Positions 36,101 to 47,104 of a stretch of 64,000 bases of DNA are shown here, in pieces (the stretch's first letter is position 1; each line of letters begins with the position of its first letter). The DNA comes from Pseudarthrobacter sp. NIBRBAC000502770. Lineage in GTDB: Bacteria > Actinomycetota > Actinomycetes > Actinomycetales > Micrococcaceae. The stretch spans positions 620,001 through 684,000 of the forward strand of contig NZ_CP041198.1 in assembly GCF_006517815.1 (NCBI RefSeq), written 5' to 3'. Below the pieces are notes generated by a model. It ran no database searches. It had not been told where the DNA came from and was given only the letters and a program-made list of their open reading frames with translations. Made by a program: the position numbers and the translations under genes.

Positions 36101-36120
36101 ACTTACGGACCGGTAAGTTA
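36099..36120. promoter_or_regulatory. Perfect inverted repeat, likely repressor operator
   Basis: TAACTTAC and GTAAGTTA form an 8-bp perfect dyad around GGACCG. A further partial copy (GGTAACTTCC) follows at about 36127. The layout resembles TetR-family operators. It overlaps the hemolysin III promoter and lies 105 bp upstream of the prenyltransferase start. No matching regulator is adjacent. Confidence 0.5.
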
Positions 36121-36224
36121 CCGCCGGGTAACTTCCTGCGAACGTCTCTCGCTCCGTGCCGCCTGTCCCGGGGGACGGCTGGCGGTAGCCTAGGATGTGG
36201 ATGTACGTACGGCAGGAAAGTCAG

Positions 36225-36998
36225 GTGAGTGGACGCGTGGAGTTGCCCGGGTTCCTCTATGGCTATTACGAGCGCCGGCTGCTTAAGGATCTGCCCCGCG
36301 ACCGCATTCCCCGGCACATCGGTGTCATGGTGGACGGCAACCGGCGCTGGGCCAAGCAGTTCAATGCCCCCACCGCCCAGGGCCACCAGGCCGGTGCGGA
36401 CAAGATCCACGAGTTCCTGGGCTGGTGCCAGGAGCTGGGCGTCAAAGTGGTGACGCTGTACATGCTCTCCACGGACAACATGAACCGCTCCAGCGAGGAA
36501 CTGGACCTCCTCATGGGCATCATCGCTAATACCCTGGACAGGCTGGACGAAGACGCCAATATTTCCGTCCATGCCATGGGTGCCCCGGAGCTGCTGCCGG
36601 ACTACCTGGCCGAGAGGCTGAACAAGCTCACCGCCAGGACCCCGGTCCGGGAAAAAATCCACGTGAACGTGGCCGTGGGGTACGGCGGGCGCCGGGAGAT
36701 CGTCGACGCCGTCCGGGAACTCCTCCATGATGCCGTGGCCAAGGGCATGGACATCTCCAAGCTCGCCGATGACCTGTGCGTCGATGACATCTCACGCTTC
36801 CTCTACACGCGCGGCCAGCCGGACCCTGACCTGGTCATCAGGACATCGGGGGAGCAGCGGCTCTCCGGGTTCCTGATGTGGCAGAGCGCCTACAGCGAGT
36901 TCTACTTCTGCGAGGCCTTGTGGCCTGCCTTCCGCAAGGTCGACTTCCTCCGTGCCCTCCGGGACTACGCCGGCAGGCAGCGGCGCTTCGGCGCCTGA
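36225..36998 (+). CDS. Short-chain cis-prenyltransferase, probable (2Z,6E)-farnesyl diphosphate synthase
   Basis: This 257-residue enzyme of the undecaprenyl-diphosphate synthase family extends allylic diphosphates with cis isoprene units. [15 protein letters not shown] carries the catalytic Asp; [27 protein letters not shown] and [23 protein letters not shown] complete the family pattern. Its place after hemolysin III matches Mycobacterium Rv1086, a short-chain Z-FPP synthase, rather than the long-chain enzyme next to recO. The frame is open from 36195, but a TAGGAT box overlaps that codon. The GTG at 36225 has AGGAAAG about 5 nt upstream and is preferred. The product chain length is inferred. 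Confidence 0.85.
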   Translation: MSGRVELPGFLYGYYERRLLKDLPRDRIPRHIGVMVDGNRRWAKQFNAPTAQGHQAGADKIHEFLGWCQELGVKVVTLYMLSTDNMNRSSEELDLLMGIIANTLDRLDEDANISVHAMGAPELLPDYLAERLNKLTARTPVREKIHVNVAVGYGGRREIVDAVRELLHDAVAKGMDISKLADDLCVDDISRFLYTRGQPDPDLVIRTSGEQRLSGFLMWQSAYSEFYFCEALWPAFRKVDFLRALRDYAGRQRRFGA

Positions 36999-37237
36999 AA
37001 CCCCCGGTTCATCACGAGTTCATAGATCCGCCGGAGAAATCGCCGTCAAATAGTTGCGGAAATGGGCCGCCGTGGATTTACGTTATATCCATCAGCAGGC
37101 AAAACCGCCGGCTGATCGGGGAGGCCAATACATGGAGCGGAACATCGCGCCGGTTGTATGGGAGGCCGGACCCGGCCTCGTGGCCGAGCCGCCTCACCAA
37201 TAACAATTCCGGGCTGGCGCCCGGGGCTGGAGTCGAT

Positions 37238-38656
37238 GTGGCTACTTCTGAACAACTGCCCGAGGTCCTTGTTGGACAGGGCGGAAAAGCTACCTCTCGC
37301 GCCGAGCGAGCCACCTCTGAGGCCGGCGCAGCAACTGATGCTGCGGCCGGTTTTGCTGTCTCCGGAAGGGAAGCCGACATCCACACCTTCGTCATTGACA
37401 CCTCCGTCCTGCTCTCCGACCCGCGGGCACTCCTGCGGTTCGCCGAACATGAGGTGGTGGTCCCCGTCGTCGTCATCACCGAGCTCGAAGCCAAGCGGCA
37501 CGATCCGGAACTGGGATACTTCGCCCGCAATGCCCTGCGCCTCCTGGACGACCTCCGGGTCAAGCACGGCGGCCTGAACAAGCCCCTTCCCATCGGGGAC
37601 GAGGGCGGCACCCTCATGGTGGAGCTGAACCACATCTCCGCGGAGGTGCTGCCCCTGGGGTTCCGCAGCGGGGACAACGACAGCCGCATCCTTGCCGTGG
37701 CCAAGAACCTGGCCAACGAGGGGCGCAACGTCACGGTGGTCTCCAAGGACCTGCCCATGCGCGTCAAGGCCTCCGCCATGGGCCTCACGGCCGATGAGTA
37801 CCGCAATGAGCTGGTCAAGGACTCCGGCTGGACCGGCGTCGCGGAAATCGACGCGGACGAACAGGAGATCGCCACCCTTTACGGCCACGAGCCCGTCTTC
37901 ATCCCCGCCGCCGCCGAACTGCCCGTCAACACCGGTCTGGTGCTGCTCTCCAACCGCGGCTCCGCACTCGGCCGGGTGGGCGCGGACAAACAGGTGCGCC
38001 TGGTCAAGGGCGACCGTGACGTCTTCGGCCTCCACGGCCGGTCCGCCGAACAGCGCCTGGCCATCGACATGCTGATGGATCCCGGCGTCGGCATCGTGTC
38101 CATCGGTGGCCGGGCCGGCACCGGCAAGTCCGCGCTGGCCCTCTGCGCGGGCCTCGAGGCCGTGCTGGAACGGCGCGAACACCGCAAGGTGATCGTCTTC
38201 CGGCCCCTCTATGCGGTGGGCGGCCAGGAGCTGGGCTACCTGCCGGGTTCGGAGTCCGAGAAGATGAACCCGTGGGCGCAGGCGGTCTTTGACACCCTCG
38301 GGGCCCTGGTCAGCCAGGAAGTGGTGGAGGAGGTCATGGACCGCGGCATGCTCGAGGTCATGCCACTCACCCACATCCGCGGACGCTCCCTCCACGATGC
38401 CTTCGTCATCGTGGACGAGGCCCAGTCCCTCGAAAAGAACGTCCTCCTCACGGTCATGAGCCGCATGGGCCAGAACTCCAAGATCGTCCTTACCCACGAC
38501 GTCGCCCAGCGCGACAACCTCCGCGTGGGGCGCCACGACGGGATTGCCGCCGTCGTCGAAACCCTGAAAGGACACCCCCTCTTCGGCCACGTCACCCTCA
38601 CCCGCTCCGAACGCTCGCCCATCGCAGCCCTGGTCACGGAACTGCTCGAAGGGTAG
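37238..38656 (+). CDS. PhoH2: PIN-domain RNase fused to PhoH ATPase
   Basis: This 472-residue protein joins an N-terminal PIN nuclease domain to a C-terminal PhoH RNA helicase/ATPase domain. PIN acidic residues are in [10 protein letters not shown] (Asp54), ITELEAKR and [11 protein letters not shown]. The PhoH Walker [10 protein letters not shown] is near residue 292, with Walker [10 protein letters not shown] and downstream THDVAQRDN. Mycobacterial PhoH2 unwinds and cleaves RNA. The frame is open far upstream over the prenyltransferase end. The GTG at 37238 has CTGGAG 6 nt upstream and gives the family N-terminus after a 45-residue low-complexity head. A hairpin follows at 38670. Confidence 0.9.
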   Translation: MATSEQLPEVLVGQGGKATSRAERATSEAGAATDAAAGFAVSGREADIHTFVIDTSVLLSDPRALLRFAEHEVVVPVVVITELEAKRHDPELGYFARNALRLLDDLRVKHGGLNKPLPIGDEGGTLMVELNHISAEVLPLGFRSGDNDSRILAVAKNLANEGRNVTVVSKDLPMRVKASAMGLTADEYRNELVKDSGWTGVAEIDADEQEIATLYGHEPVFIPAAAELPVNTGLVLLSNRGSALGRVGADKQVRLVKGDRDVFGLHGRSAEQRLAIDMLMDPGVGIVSIGGRAGTGKSALALCAGLEAVLERREHRKVIVFRPLYAVGGQELGYLPGSESEKMNPWAQAVFDTLGALVSQEVVEEVMDRGMLEVMPLTHIRGRSLHDAFVIVDEAQSLEKNVLLTVMSRMGQNSKIVLTHDVAQRDNLRVGRHDGIAAVVETLKGHPLFGHVTLTRSERSPIAALVTELLEG

Positions 38657-38669
38657 GTCGCTTAGTGAG

Positions 38670-38701
38670 GGGCCGTGGCCGGGTTCGCCGGGCCACGGCC
38701 C
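38670..38701 (+). terminator. Intrinsic terminator after phoH2
   Basis: A perfect 11-bp stem (38670-38680 with 38691-38701) with a 10-nt loop lies 14 bp after the phoH2 stop. The 150 bp between this and the GNAT gene contain no feature I can support. Confidence 0.7.
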
Positions 38702-38854
38702 TTCGTGCCTTTCGGTGGCTGGGTACGTCCGCCCCAAGCCCTTCGCCGTCGCTTAGACACCTCCCGGCGCGGTGCTTCGGTCGCTGGGCGACCTGCGCAA
38801 CGCTCTGGTCGGCGATGCGCTCCTACGCGAAGGACTTGGGCCGGTCTCGTGCAG

Positions 38855-39502
38855 TCAAGTCACCTTAAGGAACCTTGCCACTGCCTCGTGGCCCTCGACC
38901 TGCAGCTCCCAGTCGGGGCGGTTGAAGGTTTCCGGGGTGAGGCGGACGTGCTGGAGTGTTTCGACTTTGGTGCCCCAGGCTCTGCGGGTGGTGCCGTTCA
39001 GTTCGTAGCCGAGGGAACGGGAGACGCCCAGGGAAGCGCTGTTCCAGGCCGCGGCTTCGGACTCGGCCACTTCGGCGCCCAGCCTGTCAAAGGCCCAGAG
39101 CACGACGGCGGCACGCATCTCCCTGCCCAGCCCGCGGCCCTGGACGGACTGCTTAAGCCACGAGCCGGTGGTGACGGTCTTCCGGACCGCAAACTCCTTG
39201 GCACCCACATCCTGGCACCCGATGAACTGCCCCTCATGCCAGATGCCCAGGAGCAGCGTCCAGTCCTCGGGGGTGAACCCGCCGCGGCAGCGCCAGTACC
39301 AGCGGGCCATGTTGGGGCCAAGCTCGTCGTCGGGCAGTTCTGTCCACGGCGTGCTGAAAGGGTTCCTGGCGGCCTCGTGGATGCCGCTGCGGGCGGCGGC
39401 GACCGCCGCCGGGATGTCCTGGTCAGTGATGGGTCGGAGCTCCAGCCGGGGCGTGGCCAGCCGGAGGTCGAACAGGGGCCAGAGTGTGTTCAGCGTGGTC
39501 AT
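38855..39502 (-). CDS. GNAT family N-acetyltransferase
   Basis: This 215-residue protein is of the RimJ/RimL-like GNAT type. LRLATPRLELRPITDQD is the usual opening. GFTPEDWTLLLGIWHEGQFIGCQDVG is the beta-hairpin core, and SVQGRGLGREMRAAVVLWAFD is the acetyl-CoA pyrophosphate loop (QGRGLG). The NSASLGVSRSLGYELNGT segment follows. The acceptor could be a protein N-terminus, an antibiotic or a metabolite; sequence does not decide. It may be co-transcribed with the unknown gene upstream, 42 bp away. Confidence 0.88.
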   Translation of the reverse strand: MTTLNTLWPLFDLRLATPRLELRPITDQDIPAAVAAARSGIHEAARNPFSTPWTELPDDELGPNMARWYWRCRGGFTPEDWTLLLGIWHEGQFIGCQDVGAKEFAVRKTVTTGSWLKQSVQGRGLGREMRAAVVLWAFDRLGAEVAESEAAAWNSASLGVSRSLGYELNGTTRRAWGTKVETLQHVRLTPETFNRPDWELQVEGHEAVARFLKVT

Positions 39503-39544
39503 CCGCGAAGCCTAGCCGACGGGCGCGGACGGAGCCTGTCACGT

Positions 39545-40339
39545 TCAGGCCGGTATGTCCCAGCTGATGTGCCGGCGGACATCGGTGAGGTTCATGGACT
39601 GGGCCAGGAACAGGTCATCCAGCATGTACTCGTCCACGGCGATGATCCGGATCCAGTGGCCATATCCCTCCGTTTCCGCTTCCAGCGACTGGCTGGACAC
39701 ACAGACGCCGGTGTCCATGTCCACGCGGAGGAGGGACTTGCCGGGCAGGCACAAGGGAGCGGCAGGATCGGCGGGACGGTACGCAGGGTTGGGAACCACC
39801 ACGGCTTCAAGGACTGGCCTGCCTTCGTGGTCGGCGTACCGCGCCTCCCGGATGTCCAGCGCGTTGCTGCCGGGAAATTCGATGGGCACCGGTGCGTTGC
39901 CCGCAAGCTCCACGGGATCCAGGGCGGCCGAGAGGCGTCCGTTGCCGAAGCCGGGCTCGCCGTAGGCTGCCTCGGGGCGGCGCCGTACCAGCCCGCGGTC
40001 GTCATAGACGGGCGTGACCAGGTGCGGAGGGAGGAGCCAGGATTTGCGTGTGGCGCTTACATAGAAAACGTCGCGGGAATCGTTAATGCCCGTGGTGCTG
40101 TGGAGGATCAGCCGCTCAGGGCTTTCCAGGCGGAGCGCGCCCGGACGTCGCAGCCAGGCGCGGATGAAGGGTGCACCCGGGGCAGGGGCTGAGGCGAAGG
40201 CCTGGTCCCAGTACTCGAACCGCAGCGACTGCCACTTCCAGGGGGAGGACCGGCACAGGTTCCGGAACACAGCGGCAAGGTCCGCCGGGGCGGCAGGAGA
40301 GTCCGGAGCCGGGCTGCGCCGGGAGTCCCAGGTCGACAT
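39545..40339 (-). CDS. Hypothetical protein, conserved-looking, function unknown
   Basis: I do not recognise this 264-residue protein. It looks soluble, with no signal peptide or membrane helix. It has a Trp/Phe-rich opening (SSPWKWQSLRFEYWDQAF), a WLRRPGALRLES segment and a central VTPVYDDRGLVRRRPEA. The C-terminal part reads LLRVDMDTGVCVSSQSLE, then GYGHWIRIIAVDEYMLDDLFL, and the final residues are DISWDIPA-like. Codon use matches its neighbours, so it is a real gene. The ATG at 40339 lies 6 bases after a TAAAAT box, giving a probable leaderless start; a GTG two codons upstream is the alternative. Confidence 0.75.
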   Translation of the reverse strand: MSTWDSRRSPAPDSPAAPADLAAVFRNLCRSSPWKWQSLRFEYWDQAFASAPAPGAPFIRAWLRRPGALRLESPERLILHSTTGINDSRDVFYVSATRKSWLLPPHLVTPVYDDRGLVRRRPEAAYGEPGFGNGRLSAALDPVELAGNAPVPIEFPGSNALDIREARYADHEGRPVLEAVVVPNPAYRPADPAAPLCLPGKSLLRVDMDTGVCVSSQSLEAETEGYGHWIRIIAVDEYMLDDLFLAQSMNLTDVRRHISWDIPA

Positions 40340-40345
40340 ATCCAC

Positions 40346-40351
40346 ATTTTA
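40346..40351 (-). promoter_or_regulatory. Probable -10 box of a leaderless promoter for the hypothetical gene
   Basis: On the minus strand TAAAAT precedes the ATG at 40339 by six bases (GTGGAT). It lies 36 bp from the oppositely directed TAGCAT box of the prepilin peptidase gene. Confidence 0.5.
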
Positions 40352-40386
40352 CGCGGCAGCGCTACGGCGGGAATGGGGGGATCCAG

Positions 40387-40392
40387 TAGCAT
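40387..40392 (+). promoter_or_regulatory. Probable -10 box of a leaderless promoter for the prepilin peptidase gene
   Basis: TAGCAT is followed by seven bases and the GTG at 40400, the same spacing as in several other genes in this window. Confidence 0.45.
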
Positions 40393-40399
40393 CCGAGGG

Positions 40400-40944
40400 G
40401 TGATCGGACGACTCGGTGAACTCTGGCAGCACACCCCGCTTGCCTTCTGGCTGGTTCTGGCGGCCTGCCTCTACTTCGCGGTGATGGCGGTCCGGCTGAC
40501 CATCATCGACGTCCGGCACCACCTCCTGCCCAACCGGATCGTCTTTCCGTCCTATGGCGTGGCCGGGGTGCTCCTGCTGGCGGCAGCAGCCATCGCCTGG
40601 GCCGGCCCGCTTCCGGATGCGGGGGCGGCACCGGCTTCCTTTCCACCCCGGCCGTGCGCGTGGTGGCGGGGGCAGGAATCCTGTGGCTCTTCTACTTCGT
40701 CCTCCGCTTTGTGTACCCGCCGGGCATGGGGTTCGGCGACGTCAAACTGGCAGGAGTGCTCGGCATGTACTTGGGTTACCTGAGCTGGGGGCACCTGTTC
40801 GCGGGAACCTTCCTGGCTTTCCTGCTGGGCGGCCTGTGGTCCCTGGCCCTTCTGGCAGCCCGGCGTGGGACCTTGAAATCGTCCATCCCGTTCGGACCGT
40901 TCATGCTTGCCGGAGCCGCGGCCGCCATGCTGCTTCCCGCATGA
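40400..40944 (+). pseudogene. A24 family type IV prepilin peptidase, frameshifted
   Basis: The two halves of this membrane aspartyl protease lie in different frames. The first part (from GTG 40400; frame also open from 40373) has the helix VLAACLYFAVMAVRLTIIDV with the first catalytic Asp (IIDVRHHLLPNRIV). The second part, in another frame from about 40621, has LWLFYFVLRFVYPPGMGFGDVKLAG with the second catalytic Asp in the GxGD motif, and runs to the stop at 40942. One added G in the G-run at 40621-40625 would join the frames (D-A-G-G-G-T-G-F) and give about 181 residues. It is either a pseudogene, a sequencing error or a recoding site. No pilus genes are nearby. Confidence 0.8.
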
Positions 40945-40974
40945 CCGCGGGGTATGCAGCCCCCGGGGGTTGGA

Positions 40975-40980
40975 TAGGCT
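40975..40980 (+). promoter_or_regulatory. Probable -10 box of a leaderless promoter for the Nudix gene
   Basis: TAGGCT is followed by six bases (GGCCCT) and the ATG at 40987. No ribosome site lies between. Confidence 0.5.
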
Positions 40981-40986
40981 GGCCCT

Positions 40987-41457
40987 ATGCCTGCCCCTGA
41001 GTATGTCCTGAAGCTGCGCAAGAAGATCGGCAACGATCCCATCTGGGTTCCTGGCGTGCGCGGCGTGGTGGTGGATGACGCCGGCAGGATCCTGCTGGCC
41101 CAGCGGGCTGACAACGGCCAGTGGGCCCTGGTCAGCGGCATGCTTGACCCTGGCGAGCAGCCGGCACGCGGGCTGGTCCGGGAGATTTTCGAGGAGACGG
41201 CCGTGGTGGCCGAGGCTGAGCGGGTGGTGTCCGTGGGCGCGGTAGGTCCGGTCACGTATCCCAACGGTGACGTCTGCGAATTCCTGGACGTGGTGTTCCT
41301 GTGCCGCTACGTCTCCGGAGAAGCCAGGGTCAATGACGACGAATCCCTGGCTGTCGGCTGGTTTACCCTTGACGACCTTCCCGAGCTGATGCCCGGCCAC
41401 CTCACCAGCATCCGGCAGGCGCTGGCCCCCACAGCAGCGGTCCACTTCGAGCCGTAG
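40987..41457 (+). CDS. Nudix hydrolase
   Basis: This 156-residue protein hydrolyses a nucleoside-diphosphate-linked substrate that cannot be named from sequence. The Nudix box runs from Gly51 (Gly51, Glu57, Arg65, Glu66, Glu69, Glu70), with Ala72 at the usual second glycine. VPGVRGVVVDDAGRILLAQRAD precedes the box. The ATG lies 6 bases after a TAGGCT box, so the message is probably leaderless. It is 42 bp downstream of the broken prepilin peptidase. A hairpin follows. Confidence 0.92.
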   Translation: MPAPEYVLKLRKKIGNDPIWVPGVRGVVVDDAGRILLAQRADNGQWALVSGMLDPGEQPARGLVREIFEETAVVAEAERVVSVGAVGPVTYPNGDVCEFLDVVFLCRYVSGEARVNDDESLAVGWFTLDDLPELMPGHLTSIRQALAPTAAVHFEP

Positions 41458-41477
41458 CGGCGGGACGCTTAAAGAAA

Positions 41478-41515
41478 CAGGGGCGCCGCAACCCCCAAAG
41501 ATTGCGGCGACCCTG
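41478..41515. terminator. Bidirectional terminator between the Nudix and MFS genes
   Basis: A 14-bp stem with one G-T pair (41478-41491 with 41502-41515) lies between two convergent genes. Confidence 0.7.
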
Positions 41516-41586
41516 TTGGTCACTTCCCCCCGCCCAGCGTGCGCCTGGCACACAGCCAGCCGGGGCAAGCGGGGCGTTCGACGCCG

Positions 41587-43943
<2,357 letters not shown>

Positions 43944-43944
43944 T

Positions 43945-43971
43945 TTTGCACTAAAAACCATACAGTGCAAA
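43945..43971. promoter_or_regulatory. Operator palindrome upstream of tetR-MFS
   Basis: TTTGCACT and AGTGCAAA form a perfect 8-bp dyad separated by 11 bp, just upstream of the regulator start. A TATGGT -10-like box on the minus strand lies within the spacer. A third half-site, TTGCACT, lies at 43919-43925, exactly 27 bp from the first, inside the coding start. This is the expected place for autoregulation. Confidence 0.65.
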
Positions 43972-44003
43972 CTCGATGGCTGGCGGGCAGTTGCCTTAAC
44001 GAG

Positions 44004-44049
44004 CGACGGCGGCCGGCGCCTTTCGTGCGAAAGGTGCCGGCCGCCGTCG
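44004..44049. terminator. Terminator after fumC
   Basis: A 21-bp stem with one G-T pair (44004-44024 with 44029-44049) closes a 4-nt loop (GTGC). It lies 24 bp beyond the fumarase stop on the minus strand and also insulates the tetR promoter. Confidence 0.8.
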
Positions 44050-44073
44050 GGCGTTCCCGAAGTGGTGGCGGGG

Positions 44074-45501
44074 TTAGGCCTTGTGGGCCGGGGCCGTCAT
44101 GGTGGTGACGTCCAGTGCCTTGTCGAGGTCGGCCTCGGAGACCTTGCCGTCGCCTTCGCCGACAAAACCGAGCTGCTCGGTGGCCTGGCGGATGGTCAGG
44201 CCCTCCTTGACGGCGGTCTTGGCGATCTTGGCGGCGTTCTCATAGCCGATGTACTTGTTCAGCGGGGTGACGATCGAGGGGGAGGCTTCGGCCAGGAAGC
44301 GGGCGCGCTCCACATTGGCGGTGATGCCGTCGATCATCTTGTCTGCCATGACGCGGCTGGTGTTGGCCAGCAGGCGGATTGACTCGAGCAGGTTGGCGGC
44401 CATCACGGGGATGCCGACGTTCAGTTCGAAGGCGCCGTTGGTGCCGGACCAGGCGATGGCGGTGTCGTTGCCGATGACCTGGGCAGCGACCATGATGGAC
44501 GCCTCGCAGATGACCGGGTTGACCTTGCCGGGCATGATGGAGGAGCCGGGCTGCAGGTCCGGAATCGCGATCTCGCCCAGGCCCGTGTTGGGGCCTGAAC
44601 CCATCCAGCGGAGGTCGTTGTTGATCTTCATGAACGAGATGGCGATGTTGCGCAGCTGGCTGGAGGCTTCGATCAGGCCGTCGCGGTTGGCCTGTGCCTC
44701 GAAGTGGTCACGGGCCTCGGTCAGCGGCAGTCCGGTGTCCGTGGCCAGCAGCTCGATGACGCGCTCCGGGAAACCGGCGGGGGTGTTGATGCCGGTGCCC
44801 ACGGCGGTGCCGCCCAGCGGAACCTCGGCGACGCGGGGGAGCGAGGCGTTGATGCGCTCGATGCCGTAGCGGACCTGTGCGGCGTAACCGCCGAACTCCT
44901 GGCCCAGGGTGACCGGGGTGGCATCCATGAGGTGCGTGCGGCCGGACTTGACCACGTCCTTGAACTCAACGGCCTTGCGCTCCAGCGACTCTGCCAGGTA
45001 GCCCAGGGCGGGGATGAGGTCGTTGATCAGGGCGGACGTGGCGGCAACGTGCACGGACGTGGGGAAGACGTCGTTGGAGGACTGCGAGGCATTGACGTGG
45101 TCGTTGGGGTGGACCACCTTGTCGCTGCCCGCGGCCTTCAGCGCACGCGTGGCCAGCTCTGCCAGGACCTCGTTGGTGTTCATGTTCGAGGACGTGCCGG
45201 AGCCGGTCTGGAAAACGTCGATCGGGAAGTCGCCGTCGTACTTGCCGGCAGCCACCTCATCGGCAGCGTCTGCAATCGCCTTGGCCAGCTCGCCGTCGAG
45301 CACACCCAGTTCAGCGTTGGCCTGGGCGGCAGCCTTCTTGACCCGTGCCAGCGCCTCGATGTGGGTGCGCTCCAGGGTCTTGCCGGAGATGGGGAAATTC
45401 TCTACTGCCCGCTGCGTCTGCGCGCGGTACAGTGCGTTCACGGGGACGCGGACCTCGCCCATCGTGTCATGTTCAATGCGGAACTCTTCAGTGGAAGTCA
45501 T
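44074..45501 (-). CDS. fumC: Class II fumarate hydratase
   Basis: FumC reversibly hydrates fumarate to malate in the TCA cycle; it is iron-free and tetrameric. The 475-residue protein has the family signature [11 protein letters not shown], the [17 protein letters not shown] region and [16 protein letters not shown]. The length is normal. The fum-glpX-DUF4245 association is conserved in Mycobacterium, here with a beta-carbonic anhydrase added. The ATG has no strong ribosome site immediately visible; the upstream gap is short (87 bp) and contains a terminator for the carbonic anhydrase. Confidence 0.97.
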   Translation of the reverse strand: MTSTEEFRIEHDTMGEVRVPVNALYRAQTQRAVENFPISGKTLERTHIEALARVKKAAAQANAELGVLDGELAKAIADAADEVAAGKYDGDFPIDVFQTGSGTSSNMNTNEVLAELATRALKAAGSDKVVHPNDHVNASQSSNDVFPTSVHVAATSALINDLIPALGYLAESLERKAVEFKDVVKSGRTHLMDATPVTLGQEFGGYAAQVRYGIERINASLPRVAEVPLGGTAVGTGINTPAGFPERVIELLATDTGLPLTEARDHFEAQANRDGLIEASSQLRNIAISFMKINNDLRWMGSGPNTGLGEIAIPDLQPGSSIMPGKVNPVICEASIMVAAQVIGNDTAIAWSGTNGAFELNVGIPVMAANLLESIRLLANTSRVMADKMIDGITANVERARFLAEASPSIVTPLNKYIGYENAAKIAKTAVKEGLTIRQATEQLGFVGEGDGKVSEADLDKALDVTTMTAPAHKA

Positions 45502-45550
45502 GGGGCTAGCTTATGGCTCCCGGGCGCCCCATCGAAAACCGTTAAGGGAG

Positions 45551-45583
45551 CCGTGCCGGCGGCCCGCCGGGCCGCCGGCACGG
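45551..45583 (-). terminator. Terminator after the carbonic anhydrase gene
   Basis: A perfect 15-bp stem (45551-45565 with 45569-45583) with a 3-nt loop lies 5 bp beyond the carbonic anhydrase stop. TTAA on the far side gives a short T-rich tail on the minus strand. Confidence 0.75.
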
Positions 45584-45588
45584 AGTTC

Positions 45589-46203
45589 TCAGAGCTCGCC
45601 GATTCCAGAAACAAGGTCGGCGCGGCCCTCTGCCAGGCGGTAGGAGAGGCCAATGACCGCGGTGCGGCCTTCCTCGATTGCGGTGGAAATCACACGCGAG
45701 CTGTCCGCGAGGCGCTGGGACATCTGCTTGACGTTCTCCACCACCATGTCGTTGACCTCGGGCTGGTTGTTCCGCAGGGAGGTCAGGACGGAGGGGGTGA
45801 TGCGTTCCACGAGGTCGCGGATGAAACCTGCCGGCATTTCGCCGGTCTCCACGGCGTCCCTGGTAGCGGTGACCGCGCCGCAGTTGTCATGCCCCAGCAC
45901 CACGATCAGCGGCACCCCCAGCACGGCGACGCTGTATTCGAGCGAGCCCAGGACGGCGTCGTCGATCACCTGCCCGGCGGTCCGGACCACGAAGACGTCG
46001 CCCAGGCCGACGTCGAAAATGATCTCAGCGGCAAGCCGGGAGTCGGAGCAGCCGAAGATCACCGCGAACGGATTCTGGGTTTCCACCAGCGACGAGCGCC
46101 GTGAAGCGTTCTGGTTCGGATGCGAGGACTCGCCGTTGACAAAACGTTCGTTGCCTTCGCGCAGGCGGCGCCAAGCCAGGGCAGGGGTGAGGTTAGTAGC
46201 CAT
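45589..46203 (-). CDS. Beta-class carbonic anhydrase
   Basis: This zinc enzyme interconverts carbon dioxide and bicarbonate, supplying bicarbonate to carboxylases and buffering pH. The 204-residue protein has zinc ligands Cys52 (GCSDSR with Asp54 and Arg56), His105 and Cys108 (GHDNCGA). The length fits the type II beta class. It starts 10 bp after the DUF4245 gene on the same strand, so the two are probably co-transcribed. Confidence 0.95.
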   Translation of the reverse strand: MATNLTPALAWRRLREGNERFVNGESSHPNQNASRRSSLVETQNPFAVIFGCSDSRLAAEIIFDVGLGDVFVVRTAGQVIDDAVLGSLEYSVAVLGVPLIVVLGHDNCGAVTATRDAVETGEMPAGFIRDLVERITPSVLTSLRNNQPEVNDMVVENVKQMSQRLADSSRVISTAIEEGRTAVIGLSYRLAEGRADLVSGIGEL

Positions 46204-46213
46204 GCTTACCAGA

Positions 46214-46894
46214 TTAAGGCGCGGCAGGGCTGGAAGGGGAAACTGTGACGGCCGGGCCGGCGTCCAGGGAGCCCACGACGGCGGCCGCCAGTGTGGCGAA
46301 TTCGTCCAGTTGCGCTGCGCCCGAGAGGACCACGGTGCTGCCCCGGTAGTTCAGGACCATCGACTTTTCGCCCTTGCCGGTGTCCCGCAGTTCCCATTCC
46401 CGGCCGCCGGCATTCCGCGAGCCGGTAACGGGGGCGTTCTTGGTCTGCTGGAGCAGCCAGGTGGGGTTGGCCTGCGTGGTCTGCACCAATGCGATGAACG
46501 AAGTCTTGGGGGTGACGTAGCCAACCTCCCAGGTGGGAACCCCGCTGCCCGTCCCTGCTTCCCACCGGGCATAATTCGCGCGGAAGGCGTTGCCGGTATC
46601 CGGTGCAACGGGTGTGAATCCCGCCACATCAGCCGCGTTCCGTGCCACGGACGCCACGTCGATGTCCGGGCGGTAGCCCTCGCTCTTCGGCTGCGGGTTC
46701 ATGAGCACAACAGGCAGGAACGCCGCGATGCTCAGCACCAAGGCAATGATCATGCCGATCACCGAAGCGTTGGCGCGCTTGGCCGCCGCCGCCGGAATGA
46801 CGGGCTTCACGGGGGTGTCAGCGCTGCTGTCCGCGGCGCCTGGCCGGCCGCTGGGGCGGGCCGGGCCGGAGCTGGGACTGGTGGCTTCCTGCAT
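46214..46894 (-). CDS. DUF4245 domain-containing membrane protein
   Basis: This 226-residue protein belongs to DUF4245, an actinobacterial family of unknown function usually divergent from glpX. About 45 Pro/Ser/Ala-rich residues precede one membrane helix (about residues 45-65, VIGMIIALVLSIAAFLPVVLM). A C-terminal extracytoplasmic domain of about 155 residues follows. The ATG at 46894 is chosen because GAGGGG lies about 7 nt upstream; the frame is open to 46981 without support. It is followed by carbonic anhydrase. I cannot give a function. Confidence 0.85.
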   Translation of the reverse strand: MQEATSPSSGPARPSGRPGAADSSADTPVKPVIPAAAAKRANASVIGMIIALVLSIAAFLPVVLMNPQPKSEGYRPDIDVASVARNAADVAGFTPVAPDTGNAFRANYARWEAGTGSGVPTWEVGYVTPKTSFIALVQTTQANPTWLLQQTKNAPVTGSRNAGGREWELRDTGKGEKSMVLNYRGSTVVLSGAAQLDEFATLAAAVVGSLDAGPAVTVSPSSPAAP

Positions 46895-47104
46895 GTCGTT
46901 CACCCCTCTATAGTCGCCTATCCCGGAGCTTGACTTCCATTCGGCCCCGGCCGGCGGTCCGCCCCGGGCTGCCATCCACATTGCGGGGTTGCGTCACGGG
47001 CCGCCCCCGTCGCGGCGCCGCGACTATGATCGGTAACAGAGGAATCACCGTTCTGCTGCACCGGCGGGCGGGTTCAATGATCGCCACTCGAAGAAGAGGT
47101 TCAC

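Noticed and set aside
36999..37237. Possible small antitoxin-like gene (PhoAT) upstream of phoH2
   Set aside because: Open frames here lack a ribosome site and do not show a convincing product; only promoter-like sequence is seen.
38702..38854. Possible small gene or repeat after phoH2
   Set aside because: A 67-codon frame exists, but it has no ribosome site or recognisable features and overlaps the terminator; the segment is left unassigned.
38675..40192. Plus-strand open frame of 505 codons opposite the GNAT and unknown genes
   Set aside because: Low-complexity shadow translation; the minus-strand GNAT motif is real and the codon bias favours the minus strand.
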